Source: Marinobacterium weihaiense (GTDB taxonomy: Bacteria > Pseudomonadota > Gammaproteobacteria > Pseudomonadales > Balneatricaceae). Taken from it: a DNA stretch of 64,000 nt. Below are positions 8,724-16,577 of the stretch, piece after piece (the stretch's first letter is position 1; the number at the start of each line of letters is the position of its first letter). The notes under the pieces are model-generated. The model ran no database searches and was not told the DNA's origin. It was given only the letters and a program-made list of their open reading frames with translations. The DNA lies in NCBI RefSeq assembly GCF_019061305.1, contig NZ_JAHQZT010000001.1, positions 1 to 64,000 on the forward strand, read 5' to 3'. Position numbers and translations under genes: made by a program.

Positions 8724-9028
8724 GCCGCCCCGGCCTTTGCGCTTTTGCAACGTGGTGCGCGGGCCGGTTTCAGCGCGTCGTGCTCGGCCAGAAAATGAAA
8801 GTTGGTGGTTTCGTTAGAAGTACCTGTTGCGCGCATAACCTGCAAAATCCCTTTCCCTGTAACCTGCAATGACCGCGGAGCCCCATTACGAGAGGCAACC
8901 CGCAACACGGGCTGTATTGTGTACGTAATAGCTTACGAAAACACAAGCGACCTGGCTATTGGCACAAGGACTCGGTGGGCAGGTCGGGAGCCGGCAGGGC
9001 TCCCGTGGGGGTAGGCATGCAGGGGTAA
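8724..9028. other. Intergenic stretch downstream of the reductase and upstream of the nuclease
   Basis: No gene seen. It must hold the nuclease promoter, near 8740-8900 on the minus strand, but I cannot pick one. A hairpin GGGAGCC-loop-GGCTCCC lies at 8986-9004, about 25 bases after the stop of the minus-strand reductase; it has no T run, so it is only a possible terminator. Confidence 0.4.
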
Positions 9029-11158
9029 TCAGACCGCCAGCGCCGCTTTCATGCCCGATGTGAGTGCGCCTTCGATGTAGGCCACCTCGTTGCCGTCGCC
9101 GATGTTGATGATCTCCAAACCGGGCCGGGACAAAGACCGGCTCAGGCAGGGGTTGGTTTCGGCGCCGATGGCCAGTACCACGGAGTCGGTGCTGATTGCG
9201 TGGCAGTTGCCCTCGGCATCGGAGTAGTTGACGCTCTTTTTGCCGATGGTGTGCACCTGGGTGTTTTTCTCCATCGCGACGCCGTGGCTTTCCAGGTTGT
9301 GCAGCACCTTCCAGCGGCGCACGATGGCCAGTTCGGCACCCAGGTCCGGGCCGGGTTCCAGTACGTGCACTTCTCGGCCACGTTCCACCAGAAATTCGGC
9401 CAGTTCCAGCCCGACCAGGCCGCCGCCGATAATGGTGACGCGCTTGCCCAGCGGCATCCACAGCTTGGACAGGCTTTGCATCGCTTCGGTGCTGTTGGTG
9501 ACACCCACCAGCGAGCCGGATTTCATCATCATGCGCTGGGTCACGCTGAGCTTGCGTTTGGCGATGTCGTCACCTTCACCGGTCATCAGCTTGCGCAGCT
9601 CATCCCCCGACCAGACGTGTTTCTGATCGGCACCGGGAATATCCGGCGCATTGCGGCGCGCACCAACGGCGACGATCACCTGATCGGGCTGCAGGGCGTT
9701 GACCAGTGTGTCATCGGCGGTGGTATTCAGGCGCACGTCGATGGGCAGCTCGCGTACCTGTTTGATCAGGTAATCGAGCAGGGCACCGTTTTCCGGGTAG
9801 GCTAGAGCAGCGAAAAACAGGGTGCCGCCGAGACGGCCGCTGCGTTCGACCAGCGTGACCTGATGGCCGCGCAGGGCGCTGACGCGTGCGGCTTCAAGGC
9901 CCGCGGGGCCACCGCCCACCACCAGCACTTTGTGCGGGGCATCGCTGGCAATGATCTGCAGTTCGGATTCATGGCCGGTCTGCGGGTTGACCGCACACTT
10001 GACCCGTTCGTTGACGAAAATCTGGCTGACGCAGGCGTAGCAGTAGATGCAGGGGCGCACGTCGGCCGCGCGATTTTCCTTTAATTTGTTGGGCAGCTCG
10101 GGGTCGGCCAGCAGCTTGCGGCCCATGGCGACGAAATCGCACTGACCCTCGGCGATGGCGTGATCCGCAGCCTCAGGGTCCAGGCGACCGGCCGCGGTGA
10201 CCGGGATATCCAGATGCGTGCGGAAATGGGCCGCCCATTCCAGGAAGCGTCCTTTGCCGTGTGGAATCGGCGCCTGGGTGAAGGCATTGCCGGTACTCAG
10301 GTTGGCATAGGCGGAGACACTGACCAGATCGATACCGGCCTGCTGGGCCATCTGCGCGGTGCGGGTGGCGTCGTCCAGGTTGATGCCACCGGGCAGATCC
10401 ATTTCCACCGCGTCCATGCGCATCCAGACCGGAAACTCGGGGCCGACCCTGTCGCGGATGGCGTGGATCACATCCAGCAGCAGGCGGGCGCGGTTTTCCA
10501 GCGAGCCGCCATATTCATCATCGCGCTGGTTGTAATAGCCCGACAGGAAACCGGCCAGAATGTAATTGTGACCGGCATGAATTTCCACGCCGTCAAACCC
10601 TGCTTTCTGCGCACGCTCTGCCGCATCGGCGAACCAGGTGATCATTTGCCGGATATCATCCCGGTCCATGACGCGAATGCGTACGCCAGGCCGCTCACGG
10701 CCCTTGGACGAGCTGATGAAACGGCCCAGTTCCGATTGCGTCAGTGCATTGAACATGTCGGTTTTGGCGGCAGGCGGCATCGAAGGCACCCACAGCTCAC
10801 GGCCTTCGGCCAGATCGCGGGTCGATGACTTGCCGGCATGCTGCAGCTGAATGGCGATCTTGGCGCCATGCCGGTGTACCCGGTCGGTCAGTTGTCGCAG
10901 CCCGGGAATGAAGTCATCCGATGAGATCCCCACCTGGTAGGGCTCGGCGGTGCCGCCGGGGTAGGCGATGGAACCTACGCCCATGGTCAGCAGCCCCGCT
11001 CCCCCCCTGGCGCGGGCCTCGTAAAAGGCTTGTATGCGTTCACCGCAATGGCCGTCCGCTTCGGCAAAGTTCGAGCCCATGGGGGCCAGCAGAATGCGGT
11101 TGGACAGCTCAAGTTTGCCGATCTTCCCGGGGGCGAGAAGGTGTTTGAAAGCGTTCAC
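9029..11158 (-). CDS. 2,4-dienoyl-CoA reductase-type flavoprotein (old yellow enzyme family, FadH/BaiCD-like)
   Basis: A 709-residue multidomain reductase. The N-terminal 340 residues are an OYE TIM barrel (LSNRILLAPMGSNFAEADGH; DGVEIHAGHNYILAGFLSGY). Next come an iron-sulfur cysteine cluster, CIYCYACVSQIF with a further Cys 12 residues on, then FAD- and NAD-binding folds (VLVVGGGPAGLEAARVSALR; VTIIGGGLVGLELAEFLVER). Members reduce conjugated double bonds in dienoyl-CoA or steroid-like enones. ATG 11164 leaves only one base after AGGAGG; GTG 11158 gives 7 bases, so I start there. It forms an operon with the hydrolase upstream (28-base gap). The first three cysteines are spaced CX2CX2C instead of the CX2CX3C of FadH. 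Confidence 0.88.
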   Translation of the reverse strand: MNAFKHLLAPGKIGKLELSNRILLAPMGSNFAEADGHCGERIQAFYEARARGGAGLLTMGVGSIAYPGGTAEPYQVGISSDDFIPGLRQLTDRVHRHGAKIAIQLQHAGKSSTRDLAEGRELWVPSMPPAAKTDMFNALTQSELGRFISSSKGRERPGVRIRVMDRDDIRQMITWFADAAERAQKAGFDGVEIHAGHNYILAGFLSGYYNQRDDEYGGSLENRARLLLDVIHAIRDRVGPEFPVWMRMDAVEMDLPGGINLDDATRTAQMAQQAGIDLVSVSAYANLSTGNAFTQAPIPHGKGRFLEWAAHFRTHLDIPVTAAGRLDPEAADHAIAEGQCDFVAMGRKLLADPELPNKLKENRAADVRPCIYCYACVSQIFVNERVKCAVNPQTGHESELQIIASDAPHKVLVVGGGPAGLEAARVSALRGHQVTLVERSGRLGGTLFFAALAYPENGALLDYLIKQVRELPIDVRLNTTADDTLVNALQPDQVIVAVGARRNAPDIPGADQKHVWSGDELRKLMTGEGDDIAKRKLSVTQRMMMKSGSLVGVTNSTEAMQSLSKLWMPLGKRVTIIGGGLVGLELAEFLVERGREVHVLEPGPDLGAELAIVRRWKVLHNLESHGVAMEKNTQVHTIGKKSVNYSDAEGNCHAISTDSVVLAIGAETNPCLSRSLSRPGLEIINIGDGNEVAYIEGALTSGMKAALAV

Positions 11159-11186
11159 GGCCATACCTCCTGTTTATATCGATCGA

Positions 11187-12017
11187 TCAACCGTGCTGGA
11201 GGAAGTCGATGCAGGTGCGGTTGAACAGGTCGGTATGCTCGACCTGAACCCAGTGGCCGCAGCGGTTCAGCATCAGGAAGCGGGCATTGGGCGCATGATC
11301 GAGAAACTTGAAGGTGCCCTCGACCGGGTTGAAGTTGTCGTTATTGCCCCAGAAGCCCAGCATGGGAACTTTGATCTCGTGCAGGCGCTCGGTCATGTTG
11401 GGCACCATCATGGTCGAGAACAGGTTGGCAGGCTGAGTGACCGCAACCGCTGCGCGCTCGATCAGCAGCTCCTCTTCCAGCTGAGACGGATCAAACAGCT
11501 GCAGCTGCATGACATGGCGCATCTCCTCGACGCCCATGGGGCCGCGGTTGAACACCTCCACCATGCGTACGATGCCTTCCATCTGGAAATAGGTTTCGCG
11601 CTCTTCCACGCCTCCCGGTGCCATCAGGATCAGACGCTCGACCGTGTCGGGATGCGCCAGGGTCTGGCCCAGTGCGATGGCACCGCCCAGTGAGTTGCCC
11701 AGCAGAGTGCAGGGCTTGAGGTCAACGGCTTCAATGAACTGGTTCAGACACTCGACAAAGAAGTCCAGGTCATAATTGCCGGTATCCGGCTTGTCGGAGC
11801 GGCCAAAGCCGGGCAGGTCGAGAATGATGTTTCTGAAGCCCTGCTCGGCAAACAGCGGGTAGTTGGTCTTGAAATTGCTGTGCCCGCTGGCGCCGGGACC
11901 GCTGCCGTGCAGCCAAATAACCGTGGGGCCCTGGCCTACGTCCAGGTAATGCAGAGTCAGTCCGTTTTCGAGTTCAACAAAATGGCCAACCGGAAGTGGA
12001 AAGTCTTGATGCTGCAT
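11187..12017 (-). CDS. Alpha/beta hydrolase, meta-cleavage-product C-C hydrolase type
   Basis: A 276-residue hydrolase. HGSGPGASGHSN near residue 36 is the oxyanion-hole signature of MhpC/BphD/HsaD. GNSLGG carries the nucleophile Ser, GNNDNFNP the Asp and GHWVQVEH the His, so the triad is complete. Members cleave a carbon-carbon bond in vinylogous diketones formed by ring cleavage of aromatics or steroids. No ring-cleavage dioxygenase is in this window, so the true substrate could be another beta-diketone. It is transcribed from the box-2 promoter together with the dienoyl-CoA reductase. GAGGA sits 6 bases before ATG 12017. Confidence 0.85.
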   Translation of the reverse strand: MQHQDFPLPVGHFVELENGLTLHYLDVGQGPTVIWLHGSGPGASGHSNFKTNYPLFAEQGFRNIILDLPGFGRSDKPDTGNYDLDFFVECLNQFIEAVDLKPCTLLGNSLGGAIALGQTLAHPDTVERLILMAPGGVEERETYFQMEGIVRMVEVFNRGPMGVEEMRHVMQLQLFDPSQLEEELLIERAAVAVTQPANLFSTMMVPNMTERLHEIKVPMLGFWGNNDNFNPVEGTFKFLDHAPNARFLMLNRCGHWVQVEHTDLFNRTCIDFLQHG

Positions 12018-12089
12018 GGTGATTCCTCTTTGTTTTTATAAGCCGGATATTCAACACACATTAATAGGCAAAACCCTGTTTTCAGGCAT

Positions 12090-12103
12090 CGTCCAAATGG
12101 AGC
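12090..12103 (-). promoter_or_regulatory. Operator (box 2) upstream of the hydrolase-reductase operon
   Basis: On the minus strand this reads GCTCCATTTGGACG: 12 bases identical to box 1 at 2739-2750. TGCCTATTAAT follows 20 bases later on the minus strand (about 12059-12069), the same spacing as at the SDR promoter, and would serve as the -10 region. The left arm is less perfect than in box 1. The hydrolase start codon is 73 bases downstream of the box. Confidence 0.6.
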
Positions 12104-12304
12104 AAACCTTTTCGTTAGTCCTGTTGAGGGATGCATGGCCCTGAAAATTGCAGCACCTTGTTAAGTGATGGATATCACTGCTGAACACGCCGTATCTGGC
12201 GTGTGCCGCAGATACCGGATTGGCCCGGTGGTCGCCGGTTCATGAGGCAGTGTTTGATCTTACCATACAGTCGCAAGCATCAACGGAAAGGGTCTTTTAT
12301 TTAT

Positions 12305-12317
12305 CCATTTTGAATGG
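12305..12317 (+). promoter_or_regulatory. Possible third operator upstream of the acyl-CoA synthetase
   Basis: CCATTTTGAATGG is an inverted repeat with 5-base arms. It resembles boxes 1 and 2 only in part (CCATTT). GGCCTT follows 17 bases after the repeat, loosely like the shared TGCCTA. TATATA at 12326-12331 is another possible -10. The rest of 12018-12409 holds no gene that I can see; it is the divergent promoter region of the two operons. Confidence 0.3.
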
Positions 12318-12409
12318 CATGACTTTATATAAAAGGCCTTGCTTTAATCGTTGGTCTTAAAAGTTCACGCTTACTGAACCCTTATTATAAGAATGTAAGG
12401 TAACCTTTT

Positions 12410-14233
12410 ATGAATATTGCACGCACCGCGCAGTCAATACCGCCCCGAGAGGAAACCCAGCGCAAGCTGGACCTTCGTGCAGCTGCGGCTGCTCTGATCA
12501 AGCCTTCTGACCACTACACGCTTGCCGACCGGCTGGAAGAACAGGTCGACCGCCTGGGGGAGCACGATTTTCTCGTTTATGGTGATCTCAGGCTCAGTTA
12601 CGCGGCATTTGATCAGCGCGCCAACCGCGTGGCACAGGCTGCGCTGGCATCCGGGCTGCGTCCAGGCGATGTCTGTGCGTTTGCACTGGAAAACCGACCC
12701 GAGTTCTTCTCGGTCTGGTTTGGCCTGGCCAAGATCGGAGTCGTGGTCGCGTTCATCAATAACCAGATCAGCGGTCGGCCGCTGGTGCATGCGCTGGAAT
12801 GCACCGATGCAAAGGCCGTGATCGTGGGGGAAGAGTGTGCGCAGAATTTTCATGAAACCGACGGTATCCGGGTACCGATGTGGCTGCTGCCCGATCCTGA
12901 AAAACCGGCCCCTGAAACGGTGCTGCAGGGCTTTGACCGCGGTTTCATGGACGCGCTGGAACAGGCATCGGACACGCGGGTAGAGCGCTCGCATCGAGCG
13001 CATATCACGGCCGAAACGCCTGCCCTGATGATCTTCACCTCCGGTACCACCGGGCTGCCCAAGGCTGCTATTTACAGCCATATGCGCTGGCTGTGCACGG
13101 GTGACGTGATGGGCGTGACCATTCACCCTACACCCGAGGACGTGTTCTACTGCTGCCTGCCCCTGTATCACGGCGCTGCGGCAACATCGGTGACCTCCAC
13201 GGCCCTCAAGGCGGGGGCGTCTATCGTGCTGCGACGCAAGTTCAGTGTCAGTCGATTCTGGGACGATATCTGCAGCAATAACGTGACGATCTGCCAGTAT
13301 ATTGGGGAGATTTGCCGCTACCTGCTCAACCAGGATACACGCTGTACCGACCATACATTGCGGGTGATGATGGGCGCCGGCCTGTCTGAAAAGCTGTGGC
13401 GTCGCTGGATCGAGCGCTTTGGTGACATGGGCATTTTCGAAGGCTGGGGCTCTACCGAGTCCAATACCAATATCATTAATGTCGACAATCATGTCGGCGC
13501 CTGCGGGCGGATACCGGACTGGAGCAAAACCAATCTGCGCATTGTGCGCTATGACATCGAGTCCGATGAATATATCCGTGATGAGAATGGCTACCTGATG
13601 CTCTGTGAGCCGAATGAAGTTGGCGAAGGCATCGGCATGATCATCAACCATCCTGATACTGGTGGTGGCCGTTTCGAGGGTTATACCTCCAGGGAAGCCT
13701 CCGAACAGAAGATTCTGCGCAATGTCTTCAGCGAGGGCGACAGCTGGTGGCGCTCGGGTGACCTGCTGCGCTGTGATGAACATGGCTTCATCTACTTCAT
13801 TGACCGTATCGGCGATACCTTCCGCTGGAAGAGCGAAAACGTGTCGACCCAGGAAGTCGCGGGGGCACTGTCCGACTTCAAGGGCGCCGAGCTGATCAAT
13901 ATCTATGGCGTCAAGGTGCCCGAGCATGAAGGCCGTGCCGGCATGGCCGCCATCGTGATGCAGAACGGGGCCACCTTTGATCCCAAGGCCTTTTATGACC
14001 TGACCACCGAACGGTTGCCAAGTTATGCCGTGCCGCTGTTTGTGCGCGTTGGTCAGGAAGCTGACCTGACCACCACCTTCAAGTTGAGGAAGGTCGATAT
14101 TCAGCGCCAGGGTTACAGCCCCGAGTACTGTTCAGATCCGCTGTATGTCCGTAATGACAAGACCGGCACCTATGAACCCTATTCGCTGAGTCTGTTGAAC
14201 AGTCTGGGCCTGCCCCCTTTCGAACACGAGTGA
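12410..14233 (+). CDS. Acyl-CoA synthetase, FATP/very-long-chain type (AMP-binding)
   Basis: A 607-residue adenylate-forming ligase. The P-loop FTSGTTGLPKAA is near residue 208; EGWGSTESNTNI is the adenine-binding motif; WWRSGDLLRCDEHGFIYFID and DRIGDTFRWKSENVSTQEV form the C-terminal hinge. The last motif and the long C-terminal region match the FATP/FadD6/FadD17/FadD19 group, which activates long-chain or steroid-derived carboxylates, rather than the E. coli FadD group. It starts the second plus-strand operon and probably performs the entry step, loading the substrate carboxylate onto CoA. The start is the first ATG after a weak AAGG. Confidence 0.9.
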   Translation: MNIARTAQSIPPREETQRKLDLRAAAAALIKPSDHYTLADRLEEQVDRLGEHDFLVYGDLRLSYAAFDQRANRVAQAALASGLRPGDVCAFALENRPEFFSVWFGLAKIGVVVAFINNQISGRPLVHALECTDAKAVIVGEECAQNFHETDGIRVPMWLLPDPEKPAPETVLQGFDRGFMDALEQASDTRVERSHRAHITAETPALMIFTSGTTGLPKAAIYSHMRWLCTGDVMGVTIHPTPEDVFYCCLPLYHGAAATSVTSTALKAGASIVLRRKFSVSRFWDDICSNNVTICQYIGEICRYLLNQDTRCTDHTLRVMMGAGLSEKLWRRWIERFGDMGIFEGWGSTESNTNIINVDNHVGACGRIPDWSKTNLRIVRYDIESDEYIRDENGYLMLCEPNEVGEGIGMIINHPDTGGGRFEGYTSREASEQKILRNVFSEGDSWWRSGDLLRCDEHGFIYFIDRIGDTFRWKSENVSTQEVAGALSDFKGAELINIYGVKVPEHEGRAGMAAIVMQNGATFDPKAFYDLTTERLPSYAVPLFVRVGQEADLTTTFKLRKVDIQRQGYSPEYCSDPLYVRNDKTGTYEPYSLSLLNSLGLPPFEHE

Positions 14234-14243
14234 GGATCAATCG

Positions 14244-15461
14244 ATGACGTATGGATTAAAGGGTGACGCGGCCATTGTGGGGGCCGCGCAGTATCGGCCC
14301 GAAAAATATGCCACGGCACCACAGATGTTCCACCTGGAGCAGGTGGCCGACTTGGCGGACCAGGCACTGGAAGACGCGGGCCTGAAAGCCAGTGATCTGG
14401 ATGGCCTGGTGGTCAACGGTGCGCAGTTTCATGAAGCTTCGGTCTTCGTGCCGGCCATGGTCGCCGAATATCTGGGGATTGAGGTCAATTTTGCCGAAGC
14501 GGTCGATCTGGGCGGCTGCACCTCGGTTGGCATGATCTGGCGCGCGGCGGCGGCTATCGAGCTTGGTTTATGTGAAGCGGTGCTGTGTGTGATCCCGATG
14601 CGAATGGCGCCGCTGGCGCCTTCGGAAGATGCCGCCTGGATGGCGCGCGCCATGCGCTTTGGTGGTCACAGCACCGCGTACGGCGCACCCGAGGCCGAGT
14701 TCGACCTGCCGTACGGCCATATGGGCCAGAACACCGGTTACGCCATGATTGCCCAGCGCTACGCGGCGCAGTACGGCTATGATCAGGCGGCCATGGCCAA
14801 GCTCTGTGTGGCTCAGCGTACCAATGCTCAGGCCAACCCGGACGCCATGTTCTACGGCAAGCCGCTGACGGTGGAAGAGGTGCTCGGCTCCAAGATGGTG
14901 GCTGACCCGCTGCACGTGCTGGAGATCGTTATGCCGGTCGCCGGCGGTGCCGCCGTGATCGTCACCTCCAAAGAGCTGGCGGCGAAGACCAAGCACCGCC
15001 CGGCCTACGTGAAGGGCTTTGGCGAGCGCCTGTCGTTCAAGTCACCGTCCTATGCCAACGACATGACCGTAACCCCGGTCGCCGAGGCGGCCAAACGCGC
15101 CTTCGCCATGGCCGGCGTCAAGCCGCAGGACATGGATGCGGCGCAGATCTACGACTGCTACACCATCACCGTGTTGCTGTCGCTGGAGGATGCCGGCTTC
15201 TGCCCGAAAGGGGAGGGGATGCGTTTCCTCATGGAGAACGACCTCACCTTCAAGGGGAACTTCCCGCTCAACACCCACGGCGGCCAGCTCAGCTTCGGTC
15301 AGGCCGGTAGCGCCGGTGGCTTCTCACAGGTGATCGAAGCCTACACCCAGATCGCCGGGCGGGCCGGTGCGCGCCAGCTGAAACGCTGCGATCAGGTGTT
15401 CGTCTCCGGGACCGGCGGCGTGATGAGTGAACAGGGCGCATTGATTCTGCAGGGGGGCTAA
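14244..15461 (+). CDS. SCP-x/Ltp2-like thiolase-fold protein, probable retro-aldol lyase
   Basis: A 405-residue thiolase-superfamily protein of the lipid-transfer (SCP-x) branch. A cysteine is kept in the nucleophile region (VDLGGCTSVGMIWRAA, Cys92). The C-terminal thiolase GHP motif is replaced: HGGQLSFGQAGSAGG at 345-359 has Gln where thiolases have the catalytic His. The YDCYTITV segment (303-310) supplies tyrosines comparable to those used by Ltp2 aldolases. A retro-aldol C-C lyase that works with a DUF35 partner is therefore more likely than a thiolase. DUF35 proteins are encoded directly downstream and at 3645. GAGGA lies about 8 bases before the ATG. Confidence 0.83.
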   Translation: MTYGLKGDAAIVGAAQYRPEKYATAPQMFHLEQVADLADQALEDAGLKASDLDGLVVNGAQFHEASVFVPAMVAEYLGIEVNFAEAVDLGGCTSVGMIWRAAAAIELGLCEAVLCVIPMRMAPLAPSEDAAWMARAMRFGGHSTAYGAPEAEFDLPYGHMGQNTGYAMIAQRYAAQYGYDQAAMAKLCVAQRTNAQANPDAMFYGKPLTVEEVLGSKMVADPLHVLEIVMPVAGGAAVIVTSKELAAKTKHRPAYVKGFGERLSFKSPSYANDMTVTPVAEAAKRAFAMAGVKPQDMDAAQIYDCYTITVLLSLEDAGFCPKGEGMRFLMENDLTFKGNFPLNTHGGQLSFGQAGSAGGFSQVIEAYTQIAGRAGARQLKRCDQVFVSGTGGVMSEQGALILQGG

Positions 15462-15464
15462 GCC

Positions 15465-16397
15465 ATGAGTCTGAAACCGATGCCAGAGATGACCGAGATC
15501 TCCAAGCCCTTCTGGCAGGGCCTCAATGAAGGCGAGATCCGTATCCAGCAATGTAACGCCTGTGAAGGTTGGGTGTTTTACCCACGCCGTCACTGCACCC
15601 ACTGCCTGTCCCATGACCTGGCGTGGAAGCCGGTATCCGGCGAGGGCACGCTGTACAGCTACACCCTGACCCGCATCCCGACGCTGCCGGAATTTACCGA
15701 CGAGATGCCGCAGGCCCTGGCGGTGGTGGAGCTGGCGCAGGGCGTGCGCGTCAACACTACCCTGGTGGGGCTGGCCGAAGACGAGATCCAAGTCGGCATG
15801 GCGCTCAAGCCGGTGCTGAATCAGGTGGATGCTAAGGGCAACACCCTGCTGCGCTTCACCGGTGCCGACAAGTCACTGGAGAGCCTGCCGTACGTGAACC
15901 CGCTGGGCAGCCTGCCGCGCAATGAGCAGGGCCAGGTGCAGGTCGGCGTCGATAACCCGGCCGCCCTGCAGGCGCTGGTCAGCGACGAGTACACCGAGTG
16001 GAGCAACCGCATTGTGGTCGATCAGGAACTGATCAACACCTTTGCCGAGCTTTCCGGTGACAGTTACTGGATCCACACCGACCCGGAACGTGCCGCCAAG
16101 GAGAGCCCCTTCGGCACCACCATCGCGCACGGCGCACTGGTGCAGATCCTGCAGTCGCGCCTGAACTTTGCGCTGCCGTTCGAAATTACGGGATTCCAGA
16201 CCATGGTCAATTACGGCTCTGACCGTCTGCGCTTCCCGGCACCCGTTCCGGCCGGATCCGAGATCCACGCCCGGGCGCGGGTGAAGTCAGTGCAACAGTC
16301 CCGCAAGGGCACTGCGCTGACGCTTGAGGTCAATATCTACGTCGTGGGTAATGACCGTCCCTCGGTGGTCAATGAGCTGGTGATTCTGTATCGCTGA
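15465..16397 (+). CDS. DUF35 (zinc ribbon plus OB fold) fused to MaoC-like hydratase
   Basis: A 310-residue fusion with the opposite domain order to the protein at 3645. Residues 10-130 are DUF35 with zinc cysteines C30, C33, C44 and C47. Residues 165-310 are a MaoC hotdog with the R-hydratase motif SGDSYWIHTDPERA, then PFGTTIAHGALV, which keeps the catalytic Asp199 and His204. Likely roles: the DUF35 part binds and activates the lyase encoded 3 bases upstream, and the MaoC part hydrates the enoyl-CoA to make the lyase substrate. It may also complete the catalytically poor hotdog of the 3645 protein; that pairing is an inference. Confidence 0.85.
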   Translation: MSLKPMPEMTEISKPFWQGLNEGEIRIQQCNACEGWVFYPRRHCTHCLSHDLAWKPVSGEGTLYSYTLTRIPTLPEFTDEMPQALAVVELAQGVRVNTTLVGLAEDEIQVGMALKPVLNQVDAKGNTLLRFTGADKSLESLPYVNPLGSLPRNEQGQVQVGVDNPAALQALVSDEYTEWSNRIVVDQELINTFAELSGDSYWIHTDPERAAKESPFGTTIAHGALVQILQSRLNFALPFEITGFQTMVNYGSDRLRFPAPVPAGSEIHARARVKSVQQSRKGTALTLEVNIYVVGNDRPSVVNELVILYR

Positions 16398-16435
16398 TTG
16401 CCCAATCTGCCGTTTCGCCCCTGTACTTGTGTGTT

Positions 16436-16461
16436 CGCCCTGTTCCGGCAGGGCGCTTTTT
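16436..16461 (+). terminator. Intrinsic terminator after the synthetase-lyase-hydratase operon
   Basis: CGCCCT and AGGGCG form a 6-bp stem with an 8-base loop, followed by CTTTTTA. It lies 39 bases after the stop codon. A classical rho-independent terminator. Confidence 0.8.
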
Positions 16462-16577
16462 ACATACCCCGTCGTGCTTAAATCCAGCGTACCCCGCCCG
16501 CTCAAGGGGTATCCGCCGGGTACGTGAGCCGCGCATATCCAAGCCTGTTGAGGAATCCGTCATGATGACAGCCCGTC

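Noticed and set aside
8986-9004. Hairpin as a definite terminator of the dienoyl-CoA reductase gene
   Set aside because: Stem is perfect but no T run follows on either strand, so it is only mentioned within the intergenic entry.
12434-13927. Long open frame of 497 codons antisense to the acyl-CoA synthetase gene
   Set aside because: It lies wholly opposite a gene with clear adenylate-forming motifs; the translation has no domain and is a GC-driven shadow.
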